Made by a program: the position numbers and the translations under genes | In this document: one piece after another, positions 55,990-63,978 of the stretch | Numbering within the stretch: the first letter of the stretch is position 1 | Layout of the letters: each line of letters begins with the position of its first letter | Origin: Streptomyces spinosus | GTDB taxonomy: Bacteria > Actinomycetota > Actinomycetes > Streptomycetales > Streptomycetaceae | Direction: 5' to 3' | Assembly (NCBI RefSeq): GCF_020400655.1 | Contig: NZ_JAINRC010000003.1 | Location: 62,001 to 126,000 of the forward strand | Length of the DNA: 64,000 nt | The notes under the pieces: model-generated | The model's database searches: none | Seen by the model: only the letters and a program-made list of their open reading frames with translations | What the model was told of the DNA's origin: nothing

Positions 55990-58900
55990 CTACAACAGCC
56001 CGTCCCACATCTGCTCCAGCAGCACCGACCACCAGCTCTCCGGCGAACCGAGCGCCGCCGGGTCGAGCGCCGCCAGCTGCGCCTGGAAGTCCACGGTCCA
56101 GCGGCCCGCCTGCTCCTGGTTCAGCCCGTACCTGAGGCGCCACATCCGGCCCAGCAGCGCAAGGCACCGGGTGAACTCCGGCAGCCCGGTGTTCACGAAC
56201 TGCGGCGGCACCGGCGCACCGCCCGGCCCCGCCTCCACCGGCACGGCCACGATGTTCGCCGTCCCGTACTGCACACAGACCGCCTTGCCGAAGTCCGTGC
56301 CCATCACGAGGTACGACCCCGCGTCCGCCGCCGGCCGCACCCCGCGCTCCGCCGCCAGCTCCGCCAGCGTCGGCACCGGCCGGCCCGGCTGCGCCTGCGC
56401 CCAGAAGAACGGGCCCATGTCCAGCGGCAGCCCCGCCACGACCAGGGTGTGCGCCACGATCGGCGGCACACCCTGCCGGGACACCGCCTGCTGCTCGAAC
56501 CGGAAGACGCCCGGGCCGAACGCCCCGGCCAGCTCCTGCGCGATCCCCTCCGGGGGCACCGGCGGCGCGGCCTGCACCGGCGGCAGCGGCGCCCGCACCG
56601 GCGCGGGCCGCGCGGGACCGTCCGCCACCTGGTGCAACTCGCCCTGGTGCGCCAGCAACTGCCGCATGCCCTGCTGCCGGCTCGCGTGGTCCGTGCCGTA
56701 CGGCGCGATGCTCGCGATCCTCGCCTGCGGCCACTGCTCCCGGATCATCCGCGCGCAGTACGCCCCCGGCAGCTCGCACGACTCCAGCTCCGTGTGCAGC
56801 TCCAGCACCTGGTCCGGCGGCACGTTCATGGCCCGCAGCTCGTGGAAGATCTGCCACTCCGGGTGCGGCGTCCCCGGCGCCGAACGCCGGATCAACTGCT
56901 GCTCGGACCCGTCCTGCGCGCGGTAGCGCAGCACGGCCTGATAACCGGGACCGACCGTCGGCTGCCCCTGCTGCGGATACCCGTACGCCGGCGCCTGCCC
57001 GGGCAGGGGACCACCCGGCGGCGGCACGGCACCCGCGGGCATGGGTGGCTGCCCGACGGGAGCGGTGGGAGGCATACCGGGGGCGCCCGGGGCGCCGCCG
57101 GGGGGCGGGGGCGGCGGCTGGGCGCCGGGGGGCATGGCGGAGGCGCCCGGCGCCGGAGGGACACCCGTGGCGCCGGGCGGCGTGGGCATACCCGGGGCGC
57201 CCGGCGTGCCGGGGACGCCGGGTACGGGCGGCGGGGGCACACCCGGCCCGGCCACCGGCGGAGCGGCCAGGACCGTCTCCGCGTGGTGCACGGCACCGTG
57301 AGCGGAGGGGGTTGCGGGGGCGCCCGGCGGCTGCGGGAAGCCGGGGGCCCCCGGACGGCCCGGGGCGGCCTGGGGCTGAGGGGCGCCGGGTGCGCCGGGC
57401 GCTCCCGGCACGTTCGGCGCGCCGCCCGGGGCGTCGTGCGTGCCGGGGGCACCCGGAGCCGCAGGGGTGCCGGGCGAACCCGGCCCGCCCTGCCCACCCG
57501 GCGCACCGGAAGGCTGCGGCGCCCCCGGGGCCGGAGACGAACCCGGACCGCCCGCAGCCACAGGTCCGCCGGGCGGGTTCGGCATGCCGGGGGCACCCGG
57601 CGCACCCGGAGACCGCGGTGCCGGTCCGTTCAGTCGGCTCGGGTCGGCCAGGACCGTGGCCGCATGGTGCGCATCGCCCGGCGGCCGCGTCCCGCCCGCG
57701 TTGCCCTCTCCGTCCCGCGCCTCGGGGCCCTCCGGCCCGACCGCCGACACGAGCCGCGTCGGCACGTACCCGCCCGCCGGCGGGGGCGGCGTCGCCGCGC
57801 CCCCCGGACGCGCGCCCGGCGTACCCGGGGCGCCCGGCGGCGGAGGCGGCGCGCCCACCCCACCACGCCCCTTCTTCGGCGGCGCCGCCTTGCTCGTCGC
57901 GGCGTCCGCGATCTCCCCCGCGTTCGGCGCGAGCCGCCGCTCGGGCCCACCCGGGGCCGCCGGAGGCTGCGGCGCGTGCGGCGCACCGCCCGGCGCCGGC
58001 GGATAGCCGTACCCCGCAGCGCCGGACGTCTGCGGGTAGCCGTACACCGGGGCACCCGGCGGACCGGCCGGCGCGGGGGGCGGCGGCAGAGTGCCCTGCG
58101 CCGGCGAATAGGGCGGTACGCCCGCCGGGGGCGTGCCCTGCGCCGGCGGAACGTGCGGATGACCGTACGCCGGCGTGCCCGGCGGCGGGGCCACGCTTCC
58201 CTCGCCGACGCCCGGCGCACCCGGCGGGACATCGGCCCCCGGCGCGCCACCCTGCGCACCCGGCAGGTCGAGCGCCGGCGCGACCGCCGTCGCGGGCAGC
58301 CGGCTGCCACCCGACATCAGCGCGGTCGGCGCGTCCGGCGCCACCGCCGGCGGACGCGGCGCCTCGTCCGCGTCGCCCAGCGGCGGCGCGAACACCGTCG
58401 CGGGCAGCGGCACCGAACGGTCGTCCTCACCGGGCCCGGCGTTCGTGTCGGTACCGGCCCACGGCGTGGCCCCCACGGGCACGTCCGCTCCCCTGGCCAC
58501 CCCGGCCTGCGTCACGGCCGGTCCGGTCACACCGGACGAAGCCACCGCACCCGGCGCCGTACCACCGGCCGTACCCCCGTCAGGAGCCGGAGCGGCAGCC
58601 GGAGCCGGCCCGCGGCCGGCGGACCCCTGCCCGGCCTGACCCGGCGCGTCCGCCCCCTCCGCGCGCCGCTCCCCCAGCCCCAGCTTGTCCGCCGCCTCCT
58701 GCAACCACTCCGGAGGCGTCAGCAGGAACGACGTCTGGTTCAGGTCCAGCCGCGCGGGCGCGGGCGCCGGCACCGCGTCCCCCGGCTCCTCCGCACGGCC
58801 GTACTCCTCCTCGTACCGGCGGATCACCTCACCCACCGGCAGCGCGGGCCACAGCGTCGCCTCCCCGCTGTCCCGGGCGATGACCAGCCGCTGGCCACCC

Positions 58901-59052
58901 GCGTCCGAACGCGGACCCTCCGCCCGGTCCTCGCCCCACACCACGAACCCCAGCTCGAACTCCCGCACCCGCACCTCACGGTGCTGGTACGCGGGCACGT
59001 CGCCGTTGATCCACTCCTCGGCGCGCTCCTGCGCCTGCGCGTACGTCACCAT
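55990..59052 (-). CDS. Giant Imm35-like/deaminase-like/SUKH-4 fusion protein
   Basis: 1020 residues from ATG 59052 (GTG 59049 is an alternative). Residues about 1-85 resemble Imm35/YrhB (AQERAEEWINGD, FVVWGEDR). A 560-residue Gly/Pro/Ala linker follows (about 130-690), partly collagen-like G-x-y. About 695-800 is a deaminase-like domain: ELHTELESCELPGAYC has the H-x-E (753-755) with a Cys pair (759, 766) that could bind zinc. About 830-1020 is SUKH-4-like (PQFVNTGLPEFTRCLALL). Toxin-type and immunity-type modules thus lie in one cytosolic protein with no secretion signal. It precedes the terminator and follows the WHH-SUKH gene by ten bases, so they form an operon. Confidence 0.75.
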   Translation of the reverse strand: MVTYAQAQERAEEWINGDVPAYQHREVRVREFELGFVVWGEDRAEGPRSDAGGQRLVIARDSGEATLWPALPVGEVIRRYEEEYGRAEEPGDAVPAPAPARLDLNQTSFLLTPPEWLQEAADKLGLGERRAEGADAPGQAGQGSAGRGPAPAAAPAPDGGTAGGTAPGAVASSGVTGPAVTQAGVARGADVPVGATPWAGTDTNAGPGEDDRSVPLPATVFAPPLGDADEAPRPPAVAPDAPTALMSGGSRLPATAVAPALDLPGAQGGAPGADVPPGAPGVGEGSVAPPPGTPAYGHPHVPPAQGTPPAGVPPYSPAQGTLPPPPAPAGPPGAPVYGYPQTSGAAGYGYPPAPGGAPHAPQPPAAPGGPERRLAPNAGEIADAATSKAAPPKKGRGGVGAPPPPPGAPGTPGARPGGAATPPPPAGGYVPTRLVSAVGPEGPEARDGEGNAGGTRPPGDAHHAATVLADPSRLNGPAPRSPGAPGAPGMPNPPGGPVAAGGPGSSPAPGAPQPSGAPGGQGGPGSPGTPAAPGAPGTHDAPGGAPNVPGAPGAPGAPQPQAAPGRPGAPGFPQPPGAPATPSAHGAVHHAETVLAAPPVAGPGVPPPPVPGVPGTPGAPGMPTPPGATGVPPAPGASAMPPGAQPPPPPPGGAPGAPGMPPTAPVGQPPMPAGAVPPPGGPLPGQAPAYGYPQQGQPTVGPGYQAVLRYRAQDGSEQQLIRRSAPGTPHPEWQIFHELRAMNVPPDQVLELHTELESCELPGAYCARMIREQWPQARIASIAPYGTDHASRQQGMRQLLAHQGELHQVADGPARPAPVRAPLPPVQAAPPVPPEGIAQELAGAFGPGVFRFEQQAVSRQGVPPIVAHTLVVAGLPLDMGPFFWAQAQPGRPVPTLAELAAERGVRPAADAGSYLVMGTDFGKAVCVQYGTANIVAVPVEAGPGGAPVPPQFVNTGLPEFTRCLALLGRMWRLRYGLNQEQAGRWTVDFQAQLAALDPAALGSPESWWSVLLEQMWDGLL

Positions 59053-59062
59053 CGCTCGCCGC

Positions 59063-60103
59063 TCACTCCCCCACCGGGCCGGACGACGCCGAGCCGGAAG
59101 CCACCGGCACGACACGGGCGAAACCGCCGTCCACCATCAGACGGGCCACCGTCTCCAACTCCGGCGGACTGCCCGCCAGGCGGGACAGGAACGCGTCGAA
59201 GTCGTCACCGCACGACAGCAGCAGCCGCTCCACCCGCTCCTCCGGCGACCACGACGGATCCACGTCCCGCACGTCGTCGTACGCGCAGAACCACACCGAA
59301 CCGACCCGCTCGCCCTTCACCTTCACCGCGAGCAGCCCGCCCTGCACGAAGGTCACCCCGAGGTAGTCCTTCGTCAGATGGTCACGCAGACACTTGTTCA
59401 CGTACACCAGGTCATTGACCGCGGCCTCGTCCCGCACCGTGAAGAACGGCTGGTCCAGCAGCAGCCCCAGCCCGGCGTCCAGCGCCGTGCCGACCGGCGC
59501 GCAACCACCCGCCGCCTTCAGGAACGAGCGGTACGCGCCCGGCAGCCGGTAGCCGAGGTCCTCCTCGACGCCCTGCACCTGCGCCTCCGTCACCGCCACC
59601 CCCGACTTCGGCAGCCCGAAGTGCGCCGGCCGCGACTCCTGCAACGGCCGCGTACCGCGCTTGCCGTGGTCCACCGGCGCCGTCGCCACCCCACCGTGGT
59701 GCCGCAACAGCGCCTTCACCTCGACCGGCACCAACTCCAGCCGCCGCGTACCCGCCACGTGATGCCACGTCCAGCCGTGCGGCGTCGCCACATCCGGCAC
59801 CATGTCCCACAACTCGTGCCCCGCCGCCGCCAGCGCCGCGTTCGCCGACACGTAGTCCGTCAGCCGCAACTCGTCGACCCCGAACCCCACCGGCGGCTCG
59901 GCGATCTCCACCGCCACGCGCGCGTACGGCGAGAAATCCGGGTAACCCCGCTCGTCGACCCGTACCCCTCTCGGGTGACGCGCCGCACGGACCGGATCCG
60001 GAAAGTGCACGACCTGCCCGGCGTAGGCCGCGTTCGGCGGCGCGGCTTGTCCACCGGCCTGGCCGCTGGGCGGCACACCCAGCCCGAGCCGACCTGTCGT
60101 CAT
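59063..60103 (-). CDS. WHH-type HNH nuclease-like domain fused to SUKH (SMI1/KNR4) domain
   Basis: 346 residues from ATG 60103. The N-terminal 140 residues read like a polymorphic-toxin nuclease of the HNH/Endo VII group: PDFSPYARVAVEI (about 56-68) and then WTWHHVAGTRRLELVP (W113, H114, H115) and RHHGG (134-138). The downstream His typical of the LVP-x-x-H step is Lys130, so catalysis may be reduced. Residues about 165-345 are a SUKH/SMI1 fold (LPGAYRSFLKAAGG, KDYLGVTFVQGGLLAV, WFCAYDDVRD). Toxin and immunity domains in one chain suggest self-inhibition or a domesticated pair. First gene of the operon with the deaminase/SUKH-4 giant. Confidence 0.78.
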   Translation of the reverse strand: MTTGRLGLGVPPSGQAGGQAAPPNAAYAGQVVHFPDPVRAARHPRGVRVDERGYPDFSPYARVAVEIAEPPVGFGVDELRLTDYVSANAALAAAGHELWDMVPDVATPHGWTWHHVAGTRRLELVPVEVKALLRHHGGVATAPVDHGKRGTRPLQESRPAHFGLPKSGVAVTEAQVQGVEEDLGYRLPGAYRSFLKAAGGCAPVGTALDAGLGLLLDQPFFTVRDEAAVNDLVYVNKCLRDHLTKDYLGVTFVQGGLLAVKVKGERVGSVWFCAYDDVRDVDPSWSPEERVERLLLSCGDDFDAFLSRLAGSPPELETVARLMVDGGFARVVPVASGSASSGPVGE

Positions 60104-60390
60104 GGCGGTTGCCCCCTGCGGCGTTCTCTCTGGCCTGAACGGCGGTGTCGATCGCGGATGGCGACAGCCTATGCGGTACGCCAACCCCGGTCACCGGCCC
60201 ACCGCGACCCCGCCCCGGCCCCCGCCCGCCCCACCGGCACACCCGCCCCGCCGCCTTCGTGACCACCCGTCACCCCACCGTCACAGCCCGCCCGGACACG
60301 GGCGTGTCGCACCGCCCCAGCTTCCACACCAGCCACGGCATTTGGCACCCTGTGTCCTTCGGGGGGACGCCCGGGGAGGGAAGAACGATC

Positions 60391-60906
60391 ATGAACGCTC
60401 TACAGACCGGAGGTACCGACGTGCGGGCCGGCGACCCTCGCATCGACTGGAGCGGCACCGACACACCCCCCGCCCCCACCCTCCACCACCGCCGCGACGG
60501 CATCCTCCCCACCGTCGCCGCCGCCCTCTCCGTCCGCGGCGCCACCCTCACCGGCACCGCCGCCCGCAGCGACCAGCCCCCGGCCCTGCACCCCCTCGTC
60601 CAGGACTTCCTCGACACCCTCACCAGCGACCAACGCGACCGCTTCACCGGCCGCTGCGCCGAAACCATCCTCATCTCACGGCACATCGCCGCCGCCGACG
60701 CCACCCGCAGCAAACGCGCCGCCCGCAGACCCATGACCAACGGCGAAGCCCGCAAAGCCCTCAAACACGCCAAACTCACCGCCCGCCGCATACGCGAGGA
60801 CGGCGACCCCCTCCACGGCAGCTTCGCCGCCCCCTGCCGCGCCTGCACCGCCCTCAGCGCCCACTTCGGCGTCCGCATCGTCGACCCCACCGCCACCGCC
60901 GACTGA
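60391..60906 (+). CDS. YwqJ-like deaminase (toxin-type)
   Basis: 171 residues from ATG 60391 with GGGGAGGG 12 bases upstream. The deaminase zinc motifs are complete: C-A-E at 89-91 (in GRCAETILISRHIAAAD) and P-C-x-x-C at 148-152 (FAAPCRACTALSAHFG). Between them lies RKALKHAKLTARRIREDGDP, the YwqJ-family helix. There is no secretion signal or delivery domain. YwqJ deaminases are polymorphic-toxin effectors or nucleic-acid modifiers; here it is paired with a SUKH-3-like gene 58 bases downstream, which would be the matching immunity protein. It is divergent from the WHH-SUKH operon. Confidence 0.85.
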   Translation: MNALQTGGTDVRAGDPRIDWSGTDTPPAPTLHHRRDGILPTVAAALSVRGATLTGTAARSDQPPALHPLVQDFLDTLTSDQRDRFTGRCAETILISRHIAAADATRSKRAARRPMTNGEARKALKHAKLTARRIREDGDPLHGSFAAPCRACTALSAHFGVRIVDPTATAD

Positions 60907-60964
60907 CCCCCGGCGACCACCAGCACCACCGGAACCACCAGCACGCACGACGATCGAAGGGCAG

Positions 60965-61459
60965 ATGCACCCCGACCGCACCTCGACCACGCGCTTCCCC
61001 GTACCCGTCGACGCCGCCCTGCGCGCCGCCGGCTGGCAACCCGGACGCTGGGACATAAAGCAGGCCGAGTTCTGGGCCGACGCCCTGCGCGAACACACCT
61101 CACCCGCCGGACACCGGCACACCGTGTTCCCCGCCGCCGTCGAAGCCTGGGCCGAATTCGGCGGCCTGAGCATCACACCCACCGGCCCCGGCCGCCAGAT
61201 CGCCCCCGCCGGCCTCCGCGTCGACCCCCTCCACGGCCTCCACCACGCCCGCACCCTCGGCGACCTCGGCCGCGCCCTCGGCACCGAACTCAGCCCCCTC
61301 GGCGAGGAGACCGACAACGCCGCCCTCCTCGCCATCGACGCCGAAGGCCGCGTCTACACCATCGACCACACCGGCGACTGGTACCTCGGCCCGGACATCG
61401 ACCACGCCCTCGCCACCCTCATCACCGGCATCCAACCGGTCCGCCTCACAGCCGGCTGA
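60965..61459 (+). CDS. SUKH-3-like immunity protein
   Basis: 164 residues from ATG 60965 (GAAGGG upstream). SUKH-3 pattern: RFPVPVDAALRAAGWQPGR (10-28), VFPAAVEAWAEFGGLSI (F-P-A-A and E-F-G-G-L, about 54-70), HARTLGDLGRALGTELSPLGEE and a C-terminal ALATLITG. SUKH proteins neutralise toxins by binding; as the second gene after a deaminase with intact catalytic motifs, this one probably protects against it. It converges on the histidine-kinase gene 60 bases away. Confidence 0.82.
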   Translation: MHPDRTSTTRFPVPVDAALRAAGWQPGRWDIKQAEFWADALREHTSPAGHRHTVFPAAVEAWAEFGGLSITPTGPGRQIAPAGLRVDPLHGLHHARTLGDLGRALGTELSPLGEETDNAALLAIDAEGRVYTIDHTGDWYLGPDIDHALATLITGIQPVRLTAG

Positions 61460-61519
61460 CCCCCGGCACCCACGCGCCACCCCGCCGGCACCGGCCCCGG
61501 CGACCCGCCACCTCGCCGG

Positions 61520-62830
61520 CTACGCCGGGATCACCGCCGACACCCGGAAACCCCCCGCGTCCGTCGGACCCGACACGAACACCCCGCCCAGCGCCACGAC
61601 CCGCTCCCGCATCCCCACCAGGCCGTTCCCACCCGACGGCAACCCCGCCGCCGACGCCGACGCCGGCTCCGGCGGCGGCTCGTTCTCCACCTGCATCGCG
61701 ATCTCCGACACCCGGTGCGCCAACCGCACGTGCGTCTTCGCACCCGCCGCGTGCTTGTGGACGTTCGTCAACGCCTCCTGCACCACCCGGTACGCCGTCT
61801 GCTCGACCTCCGCCGCATACGGCCGCACCTCCCCCTCGACCGACAGATCCACCACCATCCCCGCGGCGGCCGACTGACCGATCAACTCATCAAGCTCCGA
61901 CAGAGACGGCCCCTCCGCCGCCCCCTCCACCTCGGCCACCCGGGACGCCGCCGCCGCGGCCGCCTCCCCCACCACCGCCAACGGCGCCGACGCCGCACGC
62001 CGGCCCGCGCCCTCCCCCGCCCGCAACACCCCCAGCATCTCCCGCAGCTCGGTCAACGCCTGCCGCCCCATGTCCCCCACCAGCGCCGCGTTGCGCACCG
62101 CCTTCTCCGGGTCCTTCCGGGCCACCGCCTGCAACGCCGCCGCATGCACCACCATCAGACTCACCCGGTGCGCGACCACGTCATGCATCTCCCGGGCGAT
62201 CCGCGTCCGCTCCTCGTTACGCGCCCACTCGGCCCGCTCCTCCGCCCGCTCCGCGAGCAACTGCAGCTCCCGCTCCAGACTGTCCGCCCGCTCCCGCAGA
62301 CTCTCCATCAACCGCCGCCGCGCCCCCACGTACAGCCCCAGCAGCACCGGCGGAGCCGTCAGCCCCAACGCCGTCGTCACCGCCGCGAACGGCACGAACC
62401 AGTCACCCAGCGTCAGGTCCCCGCGCGACATGTCCTGCCGCACCCGCACGAACGTCACCACCGCCGTCCCCAGCAGCGACATCCCCGACAACACCCCGAT
62501 GACCCGCCGCGGCAGCTCACACGCGGCCAGCGTGTACAGACCGACCACGCCCATCAGGAAACCCATCTGCGCCGGCGTGATCGCTATCGCCACCAGCACC
62601 ACCGCGATCGGCCACTTACGGCGCACCAACAGCACCGAACCGGCGACCAGACCGAACACGATCCCCACGGACGCCGGGATCCCCGCGTCCCGCGCGAACG
62701 GAATCCCCTCCGCCGCGCACTCCAGGGCGGACACCAGCGCGAGGCCCCCGTCGAACACCGCGCTGCGCCGCCTCACCCACCACCAAGGGCCGGTCAACGC
62801 CCTCGCGTGGTCTTCCCCCGTCGTGGTCAT
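61520..62830 (-). CDS. Sensor histidine kinase (HisKA_3/NarX type)
   Basis: 436 residues from ATG 62830 (leaderless-type). The N-terminal part has about five to six membrane helices (25-165) with almost no external domain. A coiled linker (170-205) is followed by the phosphoacceptor block REMHDVVAHRVSLMVVH (His about 215, HisKA_3) and an ATPase domain with N-box VVQEALTNVHKHA and G-box GNGLVGMRERV. Typical of actinobacterial kinases that sense the membrane state or small hydrophobic ligands. The usual LuxR-type response regulator is not next to it, so the partner is encoded elsewhere. Confidence 0.92.
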   Translation of the reverse strand: MTTTGEDHARALTGPWWWVRRRSAVFDGGLALVSALECAAEGIPFARDAGIPASVGIVFGLVAGSVLLVRRKWPIAVVLVAIAITPAQMGFLMGVVGLYTLAACELPRRVIGVLSGMSLLGTAVVTFVRVRQDMSRGDLTLGDWFVPFAAVTTALGLTAPPVLLGLYVGARRRLMESLRERADSLERELQLLAERAEERAEWARNEERTRIAREMHDVVAHRVSLMVVHAAALQAVARKDPEKAVRNAALVGDMGRQALTELREMLGVLRAGEGAGRRAASAPLAVVGEAAAAAASRVAEVEGAAEGPSLSELDELIGQSAAAGMVVDLSVEGEVRPYAAEVEQTAYRVVQEALTNVHKHAAGAKTHVRLAHRVSEIAMQVENEPPPEPASASAAGLPSGGNGLVGMRERVVALGGVFVSGPTDAGGFRVSAVIPA

Positions 62831-62836
62831 GGCTCC

Positions 62837-62842
62837 AGCCTA
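62837..62842 (-). promoter_or_regulatory. Leaderless -10 TAGGCT for the histidine kinase
   Basis: TAGGCT lies six bases before ATG 62830; the intervening GGAGCC is too close to serve as a ribosome site. Confidence 0.45.
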
Positions 62843-62990
62843 CGGGCGACGGCCACGGCATTTCCGGTGACTTTCGCCTACCGCCACACGCCACCCTCCG
62901 TGACCGAACGACCTCGAAACCACCCCCTATCCCTCGAACTGGTGAACCTCCGCCGTTCGACCCCGGAACCCGGCATTCCGTCCGGACGGT

Positions 62991-63869
62991 ATGCGTATGG
63001 CACATTCACCGGGCACATACGCCGACTTCGAGACCCTGCGAGAGCAGGCGATCACCCTCCGTCGCGCCGGCCGCAGCCTCCGCCAGATCCGGGACGAGCT
63101 GAAGATCTACAACAACGACATCCTCAACCAACTGGTGAAGGGCGAACCACCGCCGGAGTGGACGAGGCGCCCGAGGGCGAAGGACGACCTTCGCGAGAGG
63201 GCGCGGGAGCTACGGCTCCAGGGCTGGACGTACGACCGGATCGAGGCGGAACTGGGCTGCTCACGAAGCTCCGTGTCGCTGTGGGTGCGGGATCTGCCGC
63301 GGCCGGAGCGCCGACGAACCCCCGAGGAGGCGGCCGCCATCGCCCGTAAGGGCTGGGAGGAGAAGCTGCGCATCCGGGACGAGGAGCGGCGGCGGACGAA
63401 GGAAGAGGCCAAGCGGTCGATCGGCGAGCTGTCGACGCGCGAGCTGTTCCTGGTGGGCGTGGGCCTCTACTGGGCCGAAGGCGGCAAGGACAAGCCGTAC
63501 GACCGCCGGGAGAACGTCACCTTCGTGAACAGCGACCCCGGAATGATCGAGGTCTTCCTGGCGTGGCTCGACCTGCTCCAAGTGGAGCGGGATCGCCTGC
63601 GGTTCACCGTGATGATCCACGAGAACGCCGATGTGGGCGGAGCCGAGCGCTACTGGGCCGACCTGGTCGGCGCAGACCACTCCATGTTCAACAAGACGGC
63701 GATCAAAAAGCACAACCCGAAAACGGTGCGCAAGAACACCGGCGCCGACTACCGCGGCTGCCTCGTGGTCAAAGTCCTGAAAGGCGCCGACTTGTACCGT
63801 CGCATCGAGGGCTACTGGTACGGCATAGTGGAGGCCGTGCGCGAAGCCGATCAACCAAATCGGACATAG
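62991..63869 (+). CDS. HTH plus LAGLIDADG-like protein upstream of tRNA-Gln
   Basis: 292 residues from ATG 62991 (ATG 62997 is also in frame). An N-terminal HTH-like region (YADFETLREQAITLRRAG), a second HTH at about 70-105 (WTYDRIEAELGCSRSSVSLWVRD in outline), a basic helix (EAAAIARKGWEEKLRIRDEERRRTKEEAKRS in outline), then a C-terminal domain (about 145-280) with VGVGLYWAEGGKDK, VTFVNSDPGMIEVFLAWLDLLQV (in outline) and a GCLVVKVL strand. These resemble the LAGLIDADG-type fold with alternating strands and D/E residues. It ends 11 bases before a tRNA gene. Possibly a homing-nuclease relative that has lost mobility; no strand break activity is implied. Confidence 0.7.
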   Translation: MRMAHSPGTYADFETLREQAITLRRAGRSLRQIRDELKIYNNDILNQLVKGEPPPEWTRRPRAKDDLRERARELRLQGWTYDRIEAELGCSRSSVSLWVRDLPRPERRRTPEEAAAIARKGWEEKLRIRDEERRRTKEEAKRSIGELSTRELFLVGVGLYWAEGGKDKPYDRRENVTFVNSDPGMIEVFLAWLDLLQVERDRLRFTVMIHENADVGGAERYWADLVGADHSMFNKTAIKKHNPKTVRKNTGADYRGCLVVKVLKGADLYRRIEGYWYGIVEAVREADQPNRT

Positions 63870-63880
63870 CGCACGAACTA

Positions 63881-63951
63881 TCCCGGATCGTCTAAAGGCA
63901 GGACAAACGGTTTTGGTCCGTTGAATGAGGGTTCGAATCCTTCTCCGGGAG
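63881..63951 (+). tRNA. tRNA-Gln (anticodon UUG)
   Basis: Acceptor TCCCGGA (63881-63887) pairs with TCCGGGA (63944-63950), discriminator G (63951). The anticodon arm AACGG-TTTTGGT-CCGTT gives loop TTTTGGT with anticodon TTG at positions 34-36, so it reads CAA/CAG. The T arm has GTTCGAATC. CCA is not encoded. Confidence 0.93.
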
Positions 63952-63978
63952 CTCACAGCACACAAGACCCAGGTTCGG

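Noticed and set aside
59412..60266. 284-codon minus-strand ORF over the WHH-SUKH gene start
   Set aside because: It overlaps the clear WHH-SUKH frame, and is Gly/Ala/Arg-rich without homology.
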